Source: a virus. Taken from it: DNA of 49,594 nt. The notes below the pieces were generated by a model. The model was not told the DNA's origin and made no database searches. It worked only from the letters and a program-made list of their open reading frames with translations. Positions within the stretch are counted from its first letter, which is position 1; every line of letters begins with the position of its first letter. A program made the position numbers and the translations under genes. The stretch lies in the IMG/VR virus record IMGVR_UViG_3300036985_010036, positions 1 to 49,594 of that record; one strand, 5' to 3'. This document shows, piece after piece, positions 15,415 to 23,613 of the stretch.

Positions 15415-16335
15415 ATGCCAAGTGCACAAATGCTTGTTCTTTACGAGAAAAGAAAAAGGCTGGCAAGCCAAGCTAAGAAGTTTAGGTCTAAGCCACCTAA
15501 AATGTTATACCCTTCTTCTATCGAAAGGGAATACCTTGCCGAACTCTTAGGGTATATCAAGTCTATCCAAGACCAAGTCAAGCTAACTCTTTTCCCAGCG
15601 CTACCGGGTTTGGCTCACGATGCAAGAGAAACACATCCGGTCTTAGATGGCATTCGGGTAGATGATTATTCGGATGCATTCAATAACTTGATGAATGCTT
15701 TAGCTATTCAATTAGAAAAGAATCCATTGTCTTTTAAGACACTTGCTTTGAATATTGGACAAAAGGTTTATAAGTGGAATAATACTCAATGGCAAAAGGT
15801 ACTTAAAAAGGTAATGGGAGTCAATACCATTAATTACGCTCCTTGGGTACAGAGCAGTCTTAACTCTTTTGCGGTAGATAATGTAGCATTGATTAAATCC
15901 ATAAAAGATAAAACATTGACCAGTATCCAAACCATGGCTGGTAATGCTTTGCGTATGGGTACTCGCCATGAAGTTATTGCCAAACAAATACAAGAGCAAT
16001 TTAATACAACGAAGAAAGGGGCAAAATTAATTGCCCGGGATCAAGTATCTAAGCTTAATGGTCAACTGGCAATGATGCGTCAAAAGGATATTGGCTTAAC
16101 AGAATACATTTTTAGAACATCGGGGGATGATAGGGTACGTCATTCTCACGCGGTAATGGAAGGAAAGAAGTGTCGTTGGGATAATGAGAAGGTTTATTGG
16201 AACGGAAAAACTTGGGCTTCTCGTAAGGCTATAGGAGGTGTTGAGAAGCACCCAGGACAAGATTATCAATGTAGATGTTGGCCAGAACCAGTGTTCGACC
16301 CTATTTATGAGGCGATTGATAAGGGGTACAAATGA
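15415..16335 (+). CDS. minor head / head morphogenesis protein (Mu gpF-like)
   Basis: A 306-residue protein with the Phage_Mu_F domain in its C-terminal half: helices ending AKLIARDQVSKLNGQL, then EYIFRTSGDDRVRHSHAVM and the cysteine-containing end HPGQDYQCRCWPEPV. The N-terminal half is basic and helical. Such proteins sit at the portal vertex and are needed for head assembly or ejection. It starts two bases after the previous stop and ends with an ATGA overlap. Confidence 0.88.
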   Translation: MPSAQMLVLYEKRKRLASQAKKFRSKPPKMLYPSSIEREYLAELLGYIKSIQDQVKLTLFPALPGLAHDARETHPVLDGIRVDDYSDAFNNLMNALAIQLEKNPLSFKTLALNIGQKVYKWNNTQWQKVLKKVMGVNTINYAPWVQSSLNSFAVDNVALIKSIKDKTLTSIQTMAGNALRMGTRHEVIAKQIQEQFNTTKKGAKLIARDQVSKLNGQLAMMRQKDIGLTEYIFRTSGDDRVRHSHAVMEGKKCRWDNEKVYWNGKTWASRKAIGGVEKHPGQDYQCRCWPEPVFDPIYEAIDKGYK

Positions 16336-16490
16336 GTCTTAAAGAATTTGTGGAAGTAGTTACGCGTTATGTTGCAAAGGTTCTGGCAGAACGCTTTACC
16401 GGCAAGCTTGTTTTAACTATCAATATTCATCAAGGAGGGATAGGAAACGTACAGGTATCAGTTAATCACGAATTAAATAAAGATACTTGA
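16332..16490 (+). CDS. 52-residue hypothetical protein
   Basis: Overlaps the end of the minor head gene as ATGA, suggesting coupled translation. The product has an N-terminal helix (EFVEVVTRYVAKVLAERF) followed by two beta-strands, a possible small alpha-beta fold. No family is recognised. It is the last gene before an intrinsic terminator. Confidence 0.55.
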   Translation: MSLKEFVEVVTRYVAKVLAERFTGKLVLTINIHQGGIGNVQVSVNHELNKDT

Positions 16491-16577
16491 ATTATACTTT
16501 ATTTAATTAGTGTTTTTTGATAGAAACAAAGGTATATTATTGGTATCTGCTTTGGTTGCTTTTCGGTCTACTTACCC

Positions 16578-16617
16578 AAAAGCCCATTGTCCTGATGCTG
16601 GACAGTGGGCTTTTTTA
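16578..16617 (+). terminator. intrinsic terminator inside the head module
   Basis: AAAAGCCCATTGTCC (16578-16592), loop TGATGCT, then GGACAGTGGGCTTTT (16600-16614) and more T. The 15-base arms pair with one wobble, followed by a T-run: a classic Rho-independent terminator. It lies between the minor head gene group and the protease/scaffold gene. Confidence 0.9.
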
Positions 16618-16638
16618 TTTTAGATGAGGAAATAAAAA

Positions 16639-17988
16639 ATGATAGTACGAAGGTTTGATAACGGTACAGTAGTGTCAATGGAGAAGACCCCCGAAGGATT
16701 CTTAAAAGGTATTGCTCGGGTGACTAGAACCGGAGTCTTTACCTACCGAAACGCAGACGGTACCCTTCGTAGAGAGCTTCGACATCCTGATGAAGTCTTT
16801 TCTCGCGCCTCCTTAGATTCAATGCGAATGATTCCCATTACAAATTTACATCCTATGGATAAACTGGTTAGTGCCGATACTGCCAAAGCATTGTCTATAG
16901 GTATGACCGGTGAGAATGTAATACCGGATGGTAAATTCGTTTTGGTTCCTATAGCGATTACCACCCAAGACGGGGTCAGTGCGGTAGAAGCCGGTAGAGA
17001 GGAATTGTCTCTAGGTTATGAAACCGAACTTGAGGAAAAATCCGGGAACTATGACGGCGAGGAATTCGATTTTATACAAAGGGGTATTATGTATAATCAC
17101 CTGGCAATTGTGGATCGCGGGAGGGCTGGTGTAGATGTTCGTTTGAATATGGATGCAGCAGACGCCATTGAAGTACCAGAGGAGGAGGTAGAGTTAGATG
17201 CAAACGGTTTGCCTTGTCTTAAAAAGAAAGATGGTGGGCCCGGGAGTGGTCCTCAAGGCGGTGGATCTAAAGGAGGGGTAAATCCGTCAGATAAATACGG
17301 TGCCAGCTATGCAAGACAAAAAGTACAGTCAAAGAATGAAAAGAATCAAAGGGAGAATGCTCGCCTTGGCCTTGGCAAACGAAATTTAAAGGACTCAATA
17401 GATAACGATGGTACAAACAATCAACATTCAACAAGGAGTGATAGTATGGTGAAAGTGCGTTTGGATAACGGTCTGGAGTACGATGCGGCACCGGAAGTTG
17501 TTGTGGCTTTTGCAGCCATTCAAACGAAGCTTGACGGCTTGTCGGCGGATAACAAAAGTCTTCTGACGAATGCGGATAAACTACGTGCCGATGCAGATAC
17601 GGCAAAAGAGACCAATGCACAACTTCAAAGCAAGCTCGATGCAATGCCAGCAGCAATCGACGCCGCGGTGAAAACCCGGGTTTCTCTCGTCAAGGTGGCG
17701 AACGATACACTTGGTGCCGAAACGATCGTGAAGCTTGATGGCATGACCAATTCCGAAATAAAGAAAGCGATTATCTTGTCCCGTTTCCCCAGTGCTAAGC
17801 TCGACGGCGTATCCGAGGAATATATCCAGGCGCGGTTTGACTCGGCACTTGAAGTTAAACTGGACGATTCCGCATCGGCAGCACAGCGAGAAACGGCACT
17901 TCCTCGTAATGATGGAAAAGGTGCGACAACGGCACAGGCTCGGCGTGATGCAATGATACTTGCAATGAAAGAACGTAGTACGAAATAG
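16639..17988 (+). CDS. prohead protease (DUF2213-like) with C-terminal scaffold region
   Basis: A 449-residue protein. Residues ~1-170 match DUF2213-type capsid maturation proteases: GVFTYRNADGTLRRELRHPDE and NHLAIVDRGRAGVDVRLN segments are characteristic. A GGPGSGPQGGGSKGG linker follows near 200-214, common in such protease fusions. Residues ~270-449 are a charged coiled region rich in Ala, Asp and Lys, the likely scaffold, which would be cleaved after assembly. The second half uses GC-richer codons than the first. Confidence 0.82.
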   Translation: MIVRRFDNGTVVSMEKTPEGFLKGIARVTRTGVFTYRNADGTLRRELRHPDEVFSRASLDSMRMIPITNLHPMDKLVSADTAKALSIGMTGENVIPDGKFVLVPIAITTQDGVSAVEAGREELSLGYETELEEKSGNYDGEEFDFIQRGIMYNHLAIVDRGRAGVDVRLNMDAADAIEVPEEEVELDANGLPCLKKKDGGPGSGPQGGGSKGGVNPSDKYGASYARQKVQSKNEKNQRENARLGLGKRNLKDSIDNDGTNNQHSTRSDSMVKVRLDNGLEYDAAPEVVVAFAAIQTKLDGLSADNKSLLTNADKLRADADTAKETNAQLQSKLDAMPAAIDAAVKTRVSLVKVANDTLGAETIVKLDGMTNSEIKKAIILSRFPSAKLDGVSEEYIQARFDSALEVKLDDSASAAQRETALPRNDGKGATTAQARRDAMILAMKERSTK

Positions 17989-18057
17989 CATGAAGTCTTA
18001 AACGGTCATTAACCAGAATAAATTTTTTAAAACTTAACTTTATCAAAAGAGGGAAAA

Positions 18058-18828
18058 ATGTCACAAACAGCTTACGCCCAAACGTTCGTTAAAGGTTTTG
18101 CGGGAATGCTCGCAGACTCACGAAAAAGTCTTTGCTCCAGCTTACAGGCTGCTGTAGCAATTCCTCCCGGTCGCGGGGTTGTAAAAATGTACGGATATGC
18201 AAACCAGTGTCGTTTGCCTGTGGAGAATCAATCGGTGCTTACCGATGACGCTGGAACCTTTACCGCGGGCACTATTTCCGTAACGGTAAATGGTACCGTA
18301 ATTACGCAAGCATGGGGTACCGATAAAAATACGACCTTGACCGCTCTTGCGGCAGCAATTCAAGCCGGAGTTACCGGGATCTACAGTGCCGTTTACAATA
18401 GCGGTGCACATACCATTACTCTTAAATCAAGGAACATTGATGTCGTTGCCGTGGCAGACCTTTCAGGAGTTACCGGTACGATGGCACTTATGCCGGCTGT
18501 TGCCACTTCTCTTGATGTTGCAGCAAACCTTATTGGTGTAGCGGTCAATCCCGGGGCAACCGAACAGGTATCTGATGTTGTCACCATTAAAGCAACTGAA
18601 GCGGTCTCAGTGCTTGAGGAAGGTACTATTTATGTAATACCAGAAGAGACCGTTACCGCAGACGATGATGTGTACTATCGTATTCAGGATAATGGAACCA
18701 AATTGCGGGGAATGTTCGGCACATCTTCCGACAGTAGCAAATGTATTTTGCTTGCCGGTGCCCGATGGGTTGAAGGTGGTACAGGTTTGACGACTGTCGC
18801 CAAGCTACAACTTAATCTGCCACAGTAA
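18058..18828 (+). CDS. capsid decoration/cement protein with inserted shared domain
   Basis: A 256-residue virion protein directly before the major capsid. The N-terminal ~60 and C-terminal ~100 residues resemble small cement proteins (AVNPGATEQVSD ... IPEETVTADDDVYYRI). Residues ~60-150 form an extra Thr/Val-rich beta domain starting LTDDAGTFTAGTISVTVNG. The same domain occurs in the tail sheath (23878-24153) and in the tail terminator (21605-21862). It probably covers the capsid surface. AGAGGG precedes the ATG. Confidence 0.72.
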   Translation: MSQTAYAQTFVKGFAGMLADSRKSLCSSLQAAVAIPPGRGVVKMYGYANQCRLPVENQSVLTDDAGTFTAGTISVTVNGTVITQAWGTDKNTTLTALAAAIQAGVTGIYSAVYNSGAHTITLKSRNIDVVAVADLSGVTGTMALMPAVATSLDVAANLIGVAVNPGATEQVSDVVTIKATEAVSVLEEGTIYVIPEETVTADDDVYYRIQDNGTKLRGMFGTSSDSSKCILLAGARWVEGGTGLTTVAKLQLNLPQ

Positions 18829-18895
18829 TGAATGGTAAGTAATAGAAACATTAACCTAAACTAACAATAATACAACTTTTTAAAGGACGGTTAAC

Positions 18896-19843
18896 ATGAA
18901 ATTTGTAAATCTCGACGCAAACGAATCAGTATTTTTTGCGCGTGAATTGGAGCACATTAAGGCACGGACGTACGACATCGTCTATCCGGAGCTTAAGGCA
19001 ACCATGCTTATCCCTGTTGCCACAGATGCAGGTCCCGGGGCAGAAACGATCACTTATACACAATTCGACGAAGTTGGTATGGCAAAAGTTATTGCCAATT
19101 ATGCCGACGACCTTCCGAGGGCAGATGTAAAAGGTAAGCAATTCTCCAGCCCTGTTCGATCAATCGGTGACTCCTTCGGATACAATCTCCAGGAAATCAG
19201 AGCGAGTGCCATGGCGAACAAGAACCTTCCGACACGTAAAGCCAATGCGGCTCGCCGGGCAATGGAACAAAAAGTCAATACTCTTGCATGGTCAGCACGG
19301 GCTGCTGATGGAGAAAATGGCGGACTTGTCGGTCTCATTTATCAGGCCAATATTACCAAAGGAACAGTTACCACTCGCGGTGGACATATTACCTTTGCCT
19401 CAAAAACCGCGGACGAAATCCTCCTTGACCTCAATAAAGGCGTTGATGACATTCTCACCTTGACCAAAGGTACTGAAATCCCGGACACACTCATTCTGCC
19501 AATTGCGCAGCATGGTATTATCACCAGCACCTATCGTTCAACAGGAAGTGATTTGACCATTCTGGAAGCATTCCTCAAGCAACGTCCGTACATTACCAAG
19601 GTGGAATGGGTTGCGGAACTCAAGGATGTAAACCCTGTACCATCTACAGGTGTCGCGGCAAATACAGACATAATGATTTTTTACAAACGTTCCTCTGACA
19701 AGCTTACGCTTGAAATACCGCAGCCTTTTGAGCAGCTTGAAGTTGAGAGACGCGGACTCGAGTACATAACTCCTTGCCATGAACGTTGTGGTGGTGTTAT
19801 CGTCTACTATCCCCTTTCAATCAACCTTGTAGAAGGTATCTAA
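18896..19843 (+). CDS. major capsid protein (DUF2184-like, HK97 fold)
   Basis: A 315-residue protein of the expected size and position, with a strong ribosome site (AAAGGACGG) and GC-richer codon choice than neighbours, as expected for the most abundant product. Segments characteristic of the DUF2184 capsid family are visible: TITYTQFDEVGMAKVI, NKNLPTRKANAARRAMEQK and a C-terminal PFEQLEVERRGLEY beta strand. It forms the icosahedral shell. Confidence 0.88.
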   Translation: MKFVNLDANESVFFARELEHIKARTYDIVYPELKATMLIPVATDAGPGAETITYTQFDEVGMAKVIANYADDLPRADVKGKQFSSPVRSIGDSFGYNLQEIRASAMANKNLPTRKANAARRAMEQKVNTLAWSARAADGENGGLVGLIYQANITKGTVTTRGGHITFASKTADEILLDLNKGVDDILTLTKGTEIPDTLILPIAQHGIITSTYRSTGSDLTILEAFLKQRPYITKVEWVAELKDVNPVPSTGVAANTDIMIFYKRSSDKLTLEIPQPFEQLEVERRGLEYITPCHERCGGVIVYYPLSINLVEGI

Positions 19844-19926
19844 GGGCTAGTGGCAGTCATCGGTTAGAGGGGGAGAAATTTTCCCTCTCTAACTCCTACA
19901 TCAAAAAATTATCTGGAGGATAAAAA

Positions 19927-20325
19927 ATGATAGTAAGGCAAACAAAACCGTTTATCACCTACGTAGGTTCAAAGTTCTTCTACCCCGGGATGAATACTTT
20001 TACTGAGCAAGAAGCGGCGGAACTCCTCGCCGATCCCTCTTTTACATCCAAGGTCAAGGATAAGCTTCTTGAAATCATCGGCAAGAATTCCGCGCCGGTA
20101 ATCAATATTTCCCCTTCCTCAGTGAAAGCGGCTGTGACTAAGATCAGCGTTGTTGGCTTGGCAAGTTCTGCTGCTATAAAGATTATAGAGAGTACCTTTA
20201 ATGTGGCAGCATTGAAAGACCTTGCCCTGACCGATCAAAGAAAAGGTATTCAAGATGCAATCGCTAAACAGCTGAAAAGAATTGATGACCAAAAGGTCGT
20301 TGTCGAAAAGAAAGAAGAGGAATAA
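19927..20325 (+). CDS. head-tail region hypothetical protein
   Basis: A 132-residue protein between the major capsid and connector genes, with CTGGAGG upstream. The N-terminus (MIVRQTKPFITYVGSKFFYPG) looks like a small beta unit; the C-terminal half is helical and ends in a charged tail (VVEKKEEE). By position it may belong to the head-tail interface. No family is recognised. Confidence 0.7.
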   Translation: MIVRQTKPFITYVGSKFFYPGMNTFTEQEAAELLADPSFTSKVKDKLLEIIGKNSAPVINISPSSVKAAVTKISVVGLASSAAIKIIESTFNVAALKDLALTDQRKGIQDAIAKQLKRIDDQKVVVEKKEEE

Positions 20326-20326
20326 T

Positions 20327-20725
20327 ATGTCTTTCACGGCACTGCAGACAATCCAATTGCGCGCTCCTCAGTGGGCTTTAGATCCAAGGCTTAGCGATCT
20401 TATCTCTTATGCACGAATAGGGTTGTCTGCAAGTGTCTTAGGGGAGCGTTATGAGATTGCCGTTGGATTAAAGGTTTGTCATATCTTAGCTGTAGAGCAG
20501 GCTAACGGTGGTAATCCTGGGACCGGGACATCAAGTGGCAGTGGAACTTCGGGTGCCATAACGTCAGAATCCGAGGGGGGATTATCACGTTCGTATGGTG
20601 CCGCCGGTTCCGGGATAAGTGGTAAAATGCTTTCGGTTACTGATCTGGATTCAACTGCTTTTGGTACCGAACTTTTAACGATATTACAAACATCTACATT
20701 GTTCCCCAGAACGAGGAGAATGTAA
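20327..20725 (+). CDS. head-tail adaptor (DUF4054-like)
   Basis: A 132-residue protein resembling DUF4054 adaptors: N-terminal helices with RLSDLISYARIGLS and YEIAVGLKVCHILAVEQ, a Gly/Ser-rich loop (GTGTSSGSGTSG), then SEGGLSRSYG and a final LL-rich helix before PRTRRM. Adaptors of this kind bind below the portal. I start at ATG 20327, two bases after the preceding stop, with GAGGAATA upstream. The stop overlaps the next ATG. Confidence 0.82.
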   Translation: MSFTALQTIQLRAPQWALDPRLSDLISYARIGLSASVLGERYEIAVGLKVCHILAVEQANGGNPGTGTSSGSGTSGAITSESEGGLSRSYGAAGSGISGKMLSVTDLDSTAFGTELLTILQTSTLFPRTRRM

Positions 20726-21213
20726 TGTCTCATGTTTCCGTATCTGATACCGATAAAGGTATGGCCTCTTTTTTGAAGACGATAAGAGGCGTAAGCGGAA
20801 ATAGTTATACTAAGGTCGGATTACCAGAAGAGAGTGAACCGGCAGTGGTTAGTGAAGGGCACAGCTCAACCCAAATAGATCTTATTCGTATTGGTGCTAT
20901 TCACGAATTTGGAGCACCAAATGCAAACATACCCGAGCGATCTTTTATTCGTTCTACCTTTGATGCGAATTCGGAGAAATTGAAAAAGATAAAAGAAGAG
21001 GAAGCTATTCGCATTATCGCTGGGCAAAGCACTCCTCAAAAATCATTGGCACGTATAGGGGAATGGATGGCAACAAAAATAAAGCTTAGGATAAAGGATA
21101 ATATTCCACCTAAGCTTTCACCTTATACGATCGCAAAAAAAGGCAGTGATGTCGCTTTGATTGATTCTGGACAATTGATACAATCCATTACCCATGTAGA
21201 GGTGATGGCATGA
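20725..21213 (+). CDS. neck / head-tail joining protein (gp10-like)
   Basis: A 162-residue protein carrying the signature of phage virion-morphogenesis/HK97 gp10-type proteins: IGAIHEFGAPNANIPERSFI (about 57-76), then long helices and the C-terminal LIDSGQLIQSITHVEV. These proteins link connector and tail. ATG overlaps the previous stop. Confidence 0.82.
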   Translation: MSHVSVSDTDKGMASFLKTIRGVSGNSYTKVGLPEESEPAVVSEGHSSTQIDLIRIGAIHEFGAPNANIPERSFIRSTFDANSEKLKKIKEEEAIRIIAGQSTPQKSLARIGEWMATKIKLRIKDNIPPKLSPYTIAKKGSDVALIDSGQLIQSITHVEVMA

Positions 21214-21536
21214 GCTCCTTTCGTAAACCGACTACGGTTATCTCCCGGGGAACGGGAGCTTATACCAATGGAACTTATAGCGAATCGGTAGGAGCTACGA
21301 GCACCATTCAAGCTTCGGTACAACCAACGAGTGCCGCCGAAGTCTTGACTTTACCAGAAGGTAGAAGAGAAAAGAAGTCCTTTAAATTATTTACAGACTC
21401 TTCTCTTTTATCACTAGATCAAACACAGAACCCGGATAGGGTGGTTATCTTTGGGGAAGAGTACGAAGTCATCAAAAAAGATCCCTGGCAAAATAACGTG
21501 ATTAATCATTACGAGTACATAGTGGTAAAAGTATGA
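21210..21536 (+). CDS. head closure-like protein
   Basis: A 108-residue, mostly beta protein between the gp10-like neck protein and the tail terminator. The pattern (IQASVQPTSAAEVLTLPEGR, then DRVVIFGEEYEVIKKDPW and a final YEYIVVKV strand) matches small beta-barrel head-closure/stopper proteins of contractile phages. ATGA overlaps at both ends. Family not named with certainty. Confidence 0.68.
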   Translation: MSSFRKPTTVISRGTGAYTNGTYSESVGATSTIQASVQPTSAAEVLTLPEGRREKKSFKLFTDSSLLSLDQTQNPDRVVIFGEEYEVIKKDPWQNNVINHYEYIVVKV

Positions 21537-23584
21537 ACTACGAAACAATGAAAACCGATCTTGCCAAGTGGATAATGGGGACTCAACCTATTGTCATATC
21601 TTGGAATGAAGGTGACTTCACGGATGGAATAATCTCTATTACTGTTAATACCACAACGGTAACAGAGACCTTCGGTGACGATCGTGATTACCTTACGGCA
21701 TTGGCAGATAAAATCAAGGCTATTCCCGAAGTAATGTTTTTTGAGTATGACGTAGAAAAAAGGACTTATACTTTTTTATGTCGATTCGTTAGTTCTTTGC
21801 CAATGGTAGTCTTGACAGACAATACTCAAATTATAGGGACACTTATTTTTACGGTAACACCTTCTATCCCGTTTATCTGGATGAACCCGAATGCGCCAAG
21901 ACCTTTACTGCCATATATCGCTGGAAAAATATCTCCTTTCGTACCTATTGGTGAAGACTATGTTAGTCGTTCCGATTCAAATGGAATAATCACCATCACT
22001 GGGAATAGAGAGTTTACCTTATCATTGCAGGCTTATGGTCCTGGAGCGTTCGAGTTATTACAAAATATTCAAAAAGCATTGCGCAGAAAAACTTCCCGGG
22101 ATCCCTTATATAGCATAGCTCTTGTTTTTGTAGATGATGTGGGTGGTATTATTGACATTACGCAACTATTAGAATCGCGTTTGGAAAATCGTTTTGCAAT
22201 TGACTTGCGTTTTAGGACAACTGATATAATAACAGATGTCCCGGAATTCATTGAACATGTAGAAATAGCGGGACAATTTATGGAAGAGGAAATACTCATT
22301 ACCTTAGATACCATAACAGTTCCGATAATTGTAGTGCCTCCAGTACCACCTGATATTATAGCAGCACCGGTATTATTGAGTGCCGTACCGCAAGATGCAG
22401 CCGTCCTCGTTTCTTGGGATAGTGTAGACGATGCCGATTATTACACTGTTTATTTCAATCAAGGCAGCACGGTAGATAAACTTGGAGCGAATTGGACTTA
22501 TGTAGATTCTCCTACATTGGTTGACTGGCTGACCAACGGGGAAGAGTATACTTTTGCGGTGACTGCTACGGACGTTTTAGGTGTTGAGTCCGAGCTATCA
22601 AATATCCTTTCAGCGACCCCGGTAGAACCTCCTCCGCCACCTTTACCAGACGCTCCTGTTTTAGGTAGTATTACCGTAGGAGATAATAGGGTAACGATTG
22701 CTTGGTCTCCTGTTACCGGTGCGGCCAGCTATAATATATACTGGAAACAAGGGGCGACGGTTACAAAACTAGACGGTACAAAAATTACTTCTGCCACTTC
22801 TCCCTATTTAAAGAAAGGTTTAGTTGATGGTACAGAATATGCTTTTGGGGTAACTTCTGTAAACATTGATGGTGAGTCTCTATTATCAAACGTCTTGACC
22901 GGTACTCCAGTAGACGCTACTTATTTAGTTCAAGGATGGTGGAAGGGTGAAGATGATACGGTTGACTCTGTTAATGGGAATAATGGGGTTTGGGTTTCTA
23001 ATGAAGCATACGATGTAGGTGCCGTGGGAGATTGTTTTAAATTCGGGTCAGCTACTGGACTTTTAAAATTACCAAATAGTGTGAATATAAATTTCTGTGA
23101 AACAGACCGATTTACCATATTAGAAAAACTTAGATTTACAACTGGAGAGTGGGGCTGGACAAGTAACTTTCAACTTCTACAAAAAAATTCGGTTCTTAAT
23201 GCATATCCGAATACAGGCTTTGTGATTGCTATTTATGAATGGTATGCTTGGGTACGTATTTCACTTCAAACGAATGCACCAGGTCTCCCGGGACAATGGT
23301 GGGAATTTACTAAGGTGGTTGAAGGAGAACCGGCTTGTGTAAATCCTTTCAATGAAGATGAAACGGTTTATGATTTTACGACCTGGCAAGATATTAAAAT
23401 TACTTATGATGACGGTCGCTGGGAAATTTATATCAATAATATAAAACAAAATCCAAATGCAGATGGGTACTTCAATTGTCAAATAGTTGAAAATAATTCC
23501 GATTACTTTTTATCAACATATAATGTTGGTGGTGCCGAAGCAATTTTTGTAGATGAATTCAAGATTGCAAGAGGAATAGAATAA
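21533..23584 (+). CDS. tail terminator with shared insert, two FN3 domains and a lectin-like C-terminus
   Basis: An unusually long 683-residue terminator. Residues ~25-110 are the beta domain shared with the decoration and sheath proteins. Residues ~120-250 match the LIC_12616-like terminator core (ITGNREFTLSLQAYGPGAFE ... FAIDLRFRTTD). Two FN3 domains follow near 280-370 (APVLLSAVPQDAAVLVSWDS) and 375-460 (APVLGSITVGDNRVTIAW), joined by a proline linker. Residues ~465-683 form a LamG/concanavalin-like sandwich ending IFVDEFKIARG. Normal terminators are 120-160 residues, so most of this protein should project from the neck and may bind sugars. Confidence 0.8.
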   Translation: MNYETMKTDLAKWIMGTQPIVISWNEGDFTDGIISITVNTTTVTETFGDDRDYLTALADKIKAIPEVMFFEYDVEKRTYTFLCRFVSSLPMVVLTDNTQIIGTLIFTVTPSIPFIWMNPNAPRPLLPYIAGKISPFVPIGEDYVSRSDSNGIITITGNREFTLSLQAYGPGAFELLQNIQKALRRKTSRDPLYSIALVFVDDVGGIIDITQLLESRLENRFAIDLRFRTTDIITDVPEFIEHVEIAGQFMEEEILITLDTITVPIIVVPPVPPDIIAAPVLLSAVPQDAAVLVSWDSVDDADYYTVYFNQGSTVDKLGANWTYVDSPTLVDWLTNGEEYTFAVTATDVLGVESELSNILSATPVEPPPPPLPDAPVLGSITVGDNRVTIAWSPVTGAASYNIYWKQGATVTKLDGTKITSATSPYLKKGLVDGTEYAFGVTSVNIDGESLLSNVLTGTPVDATYLVQGWWKGEDDTVDSVNGNNGVWVSNEAYDVGAVGDCFKFGSATGLLKLPNSVNINFCETDRFTILEKLRFTTGEWGWTSNFQLLQKNSVLNAYPNTGFVIAIYEWYAWVRISLQTNAPGLPGQWWEFTKVVEGEPACVNPFNEDETVYDFTTWQDIKITYDDGRWEIYINNIKQNPNADGYFNCQIVENNSDYFLSTYNVGGAEAIFVDEFKIARGIE

Positions 23585-23613
23585 TATAAATCACTTTTTA
23601 CAGGAGGGTTTTC

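Noticed and set aside
16491-16577. tRNA-like or small RNA gene before the terminator
   Set aside because: No cloverleaf arms or T-loop can be formed; only the terminator hairpin is supported.
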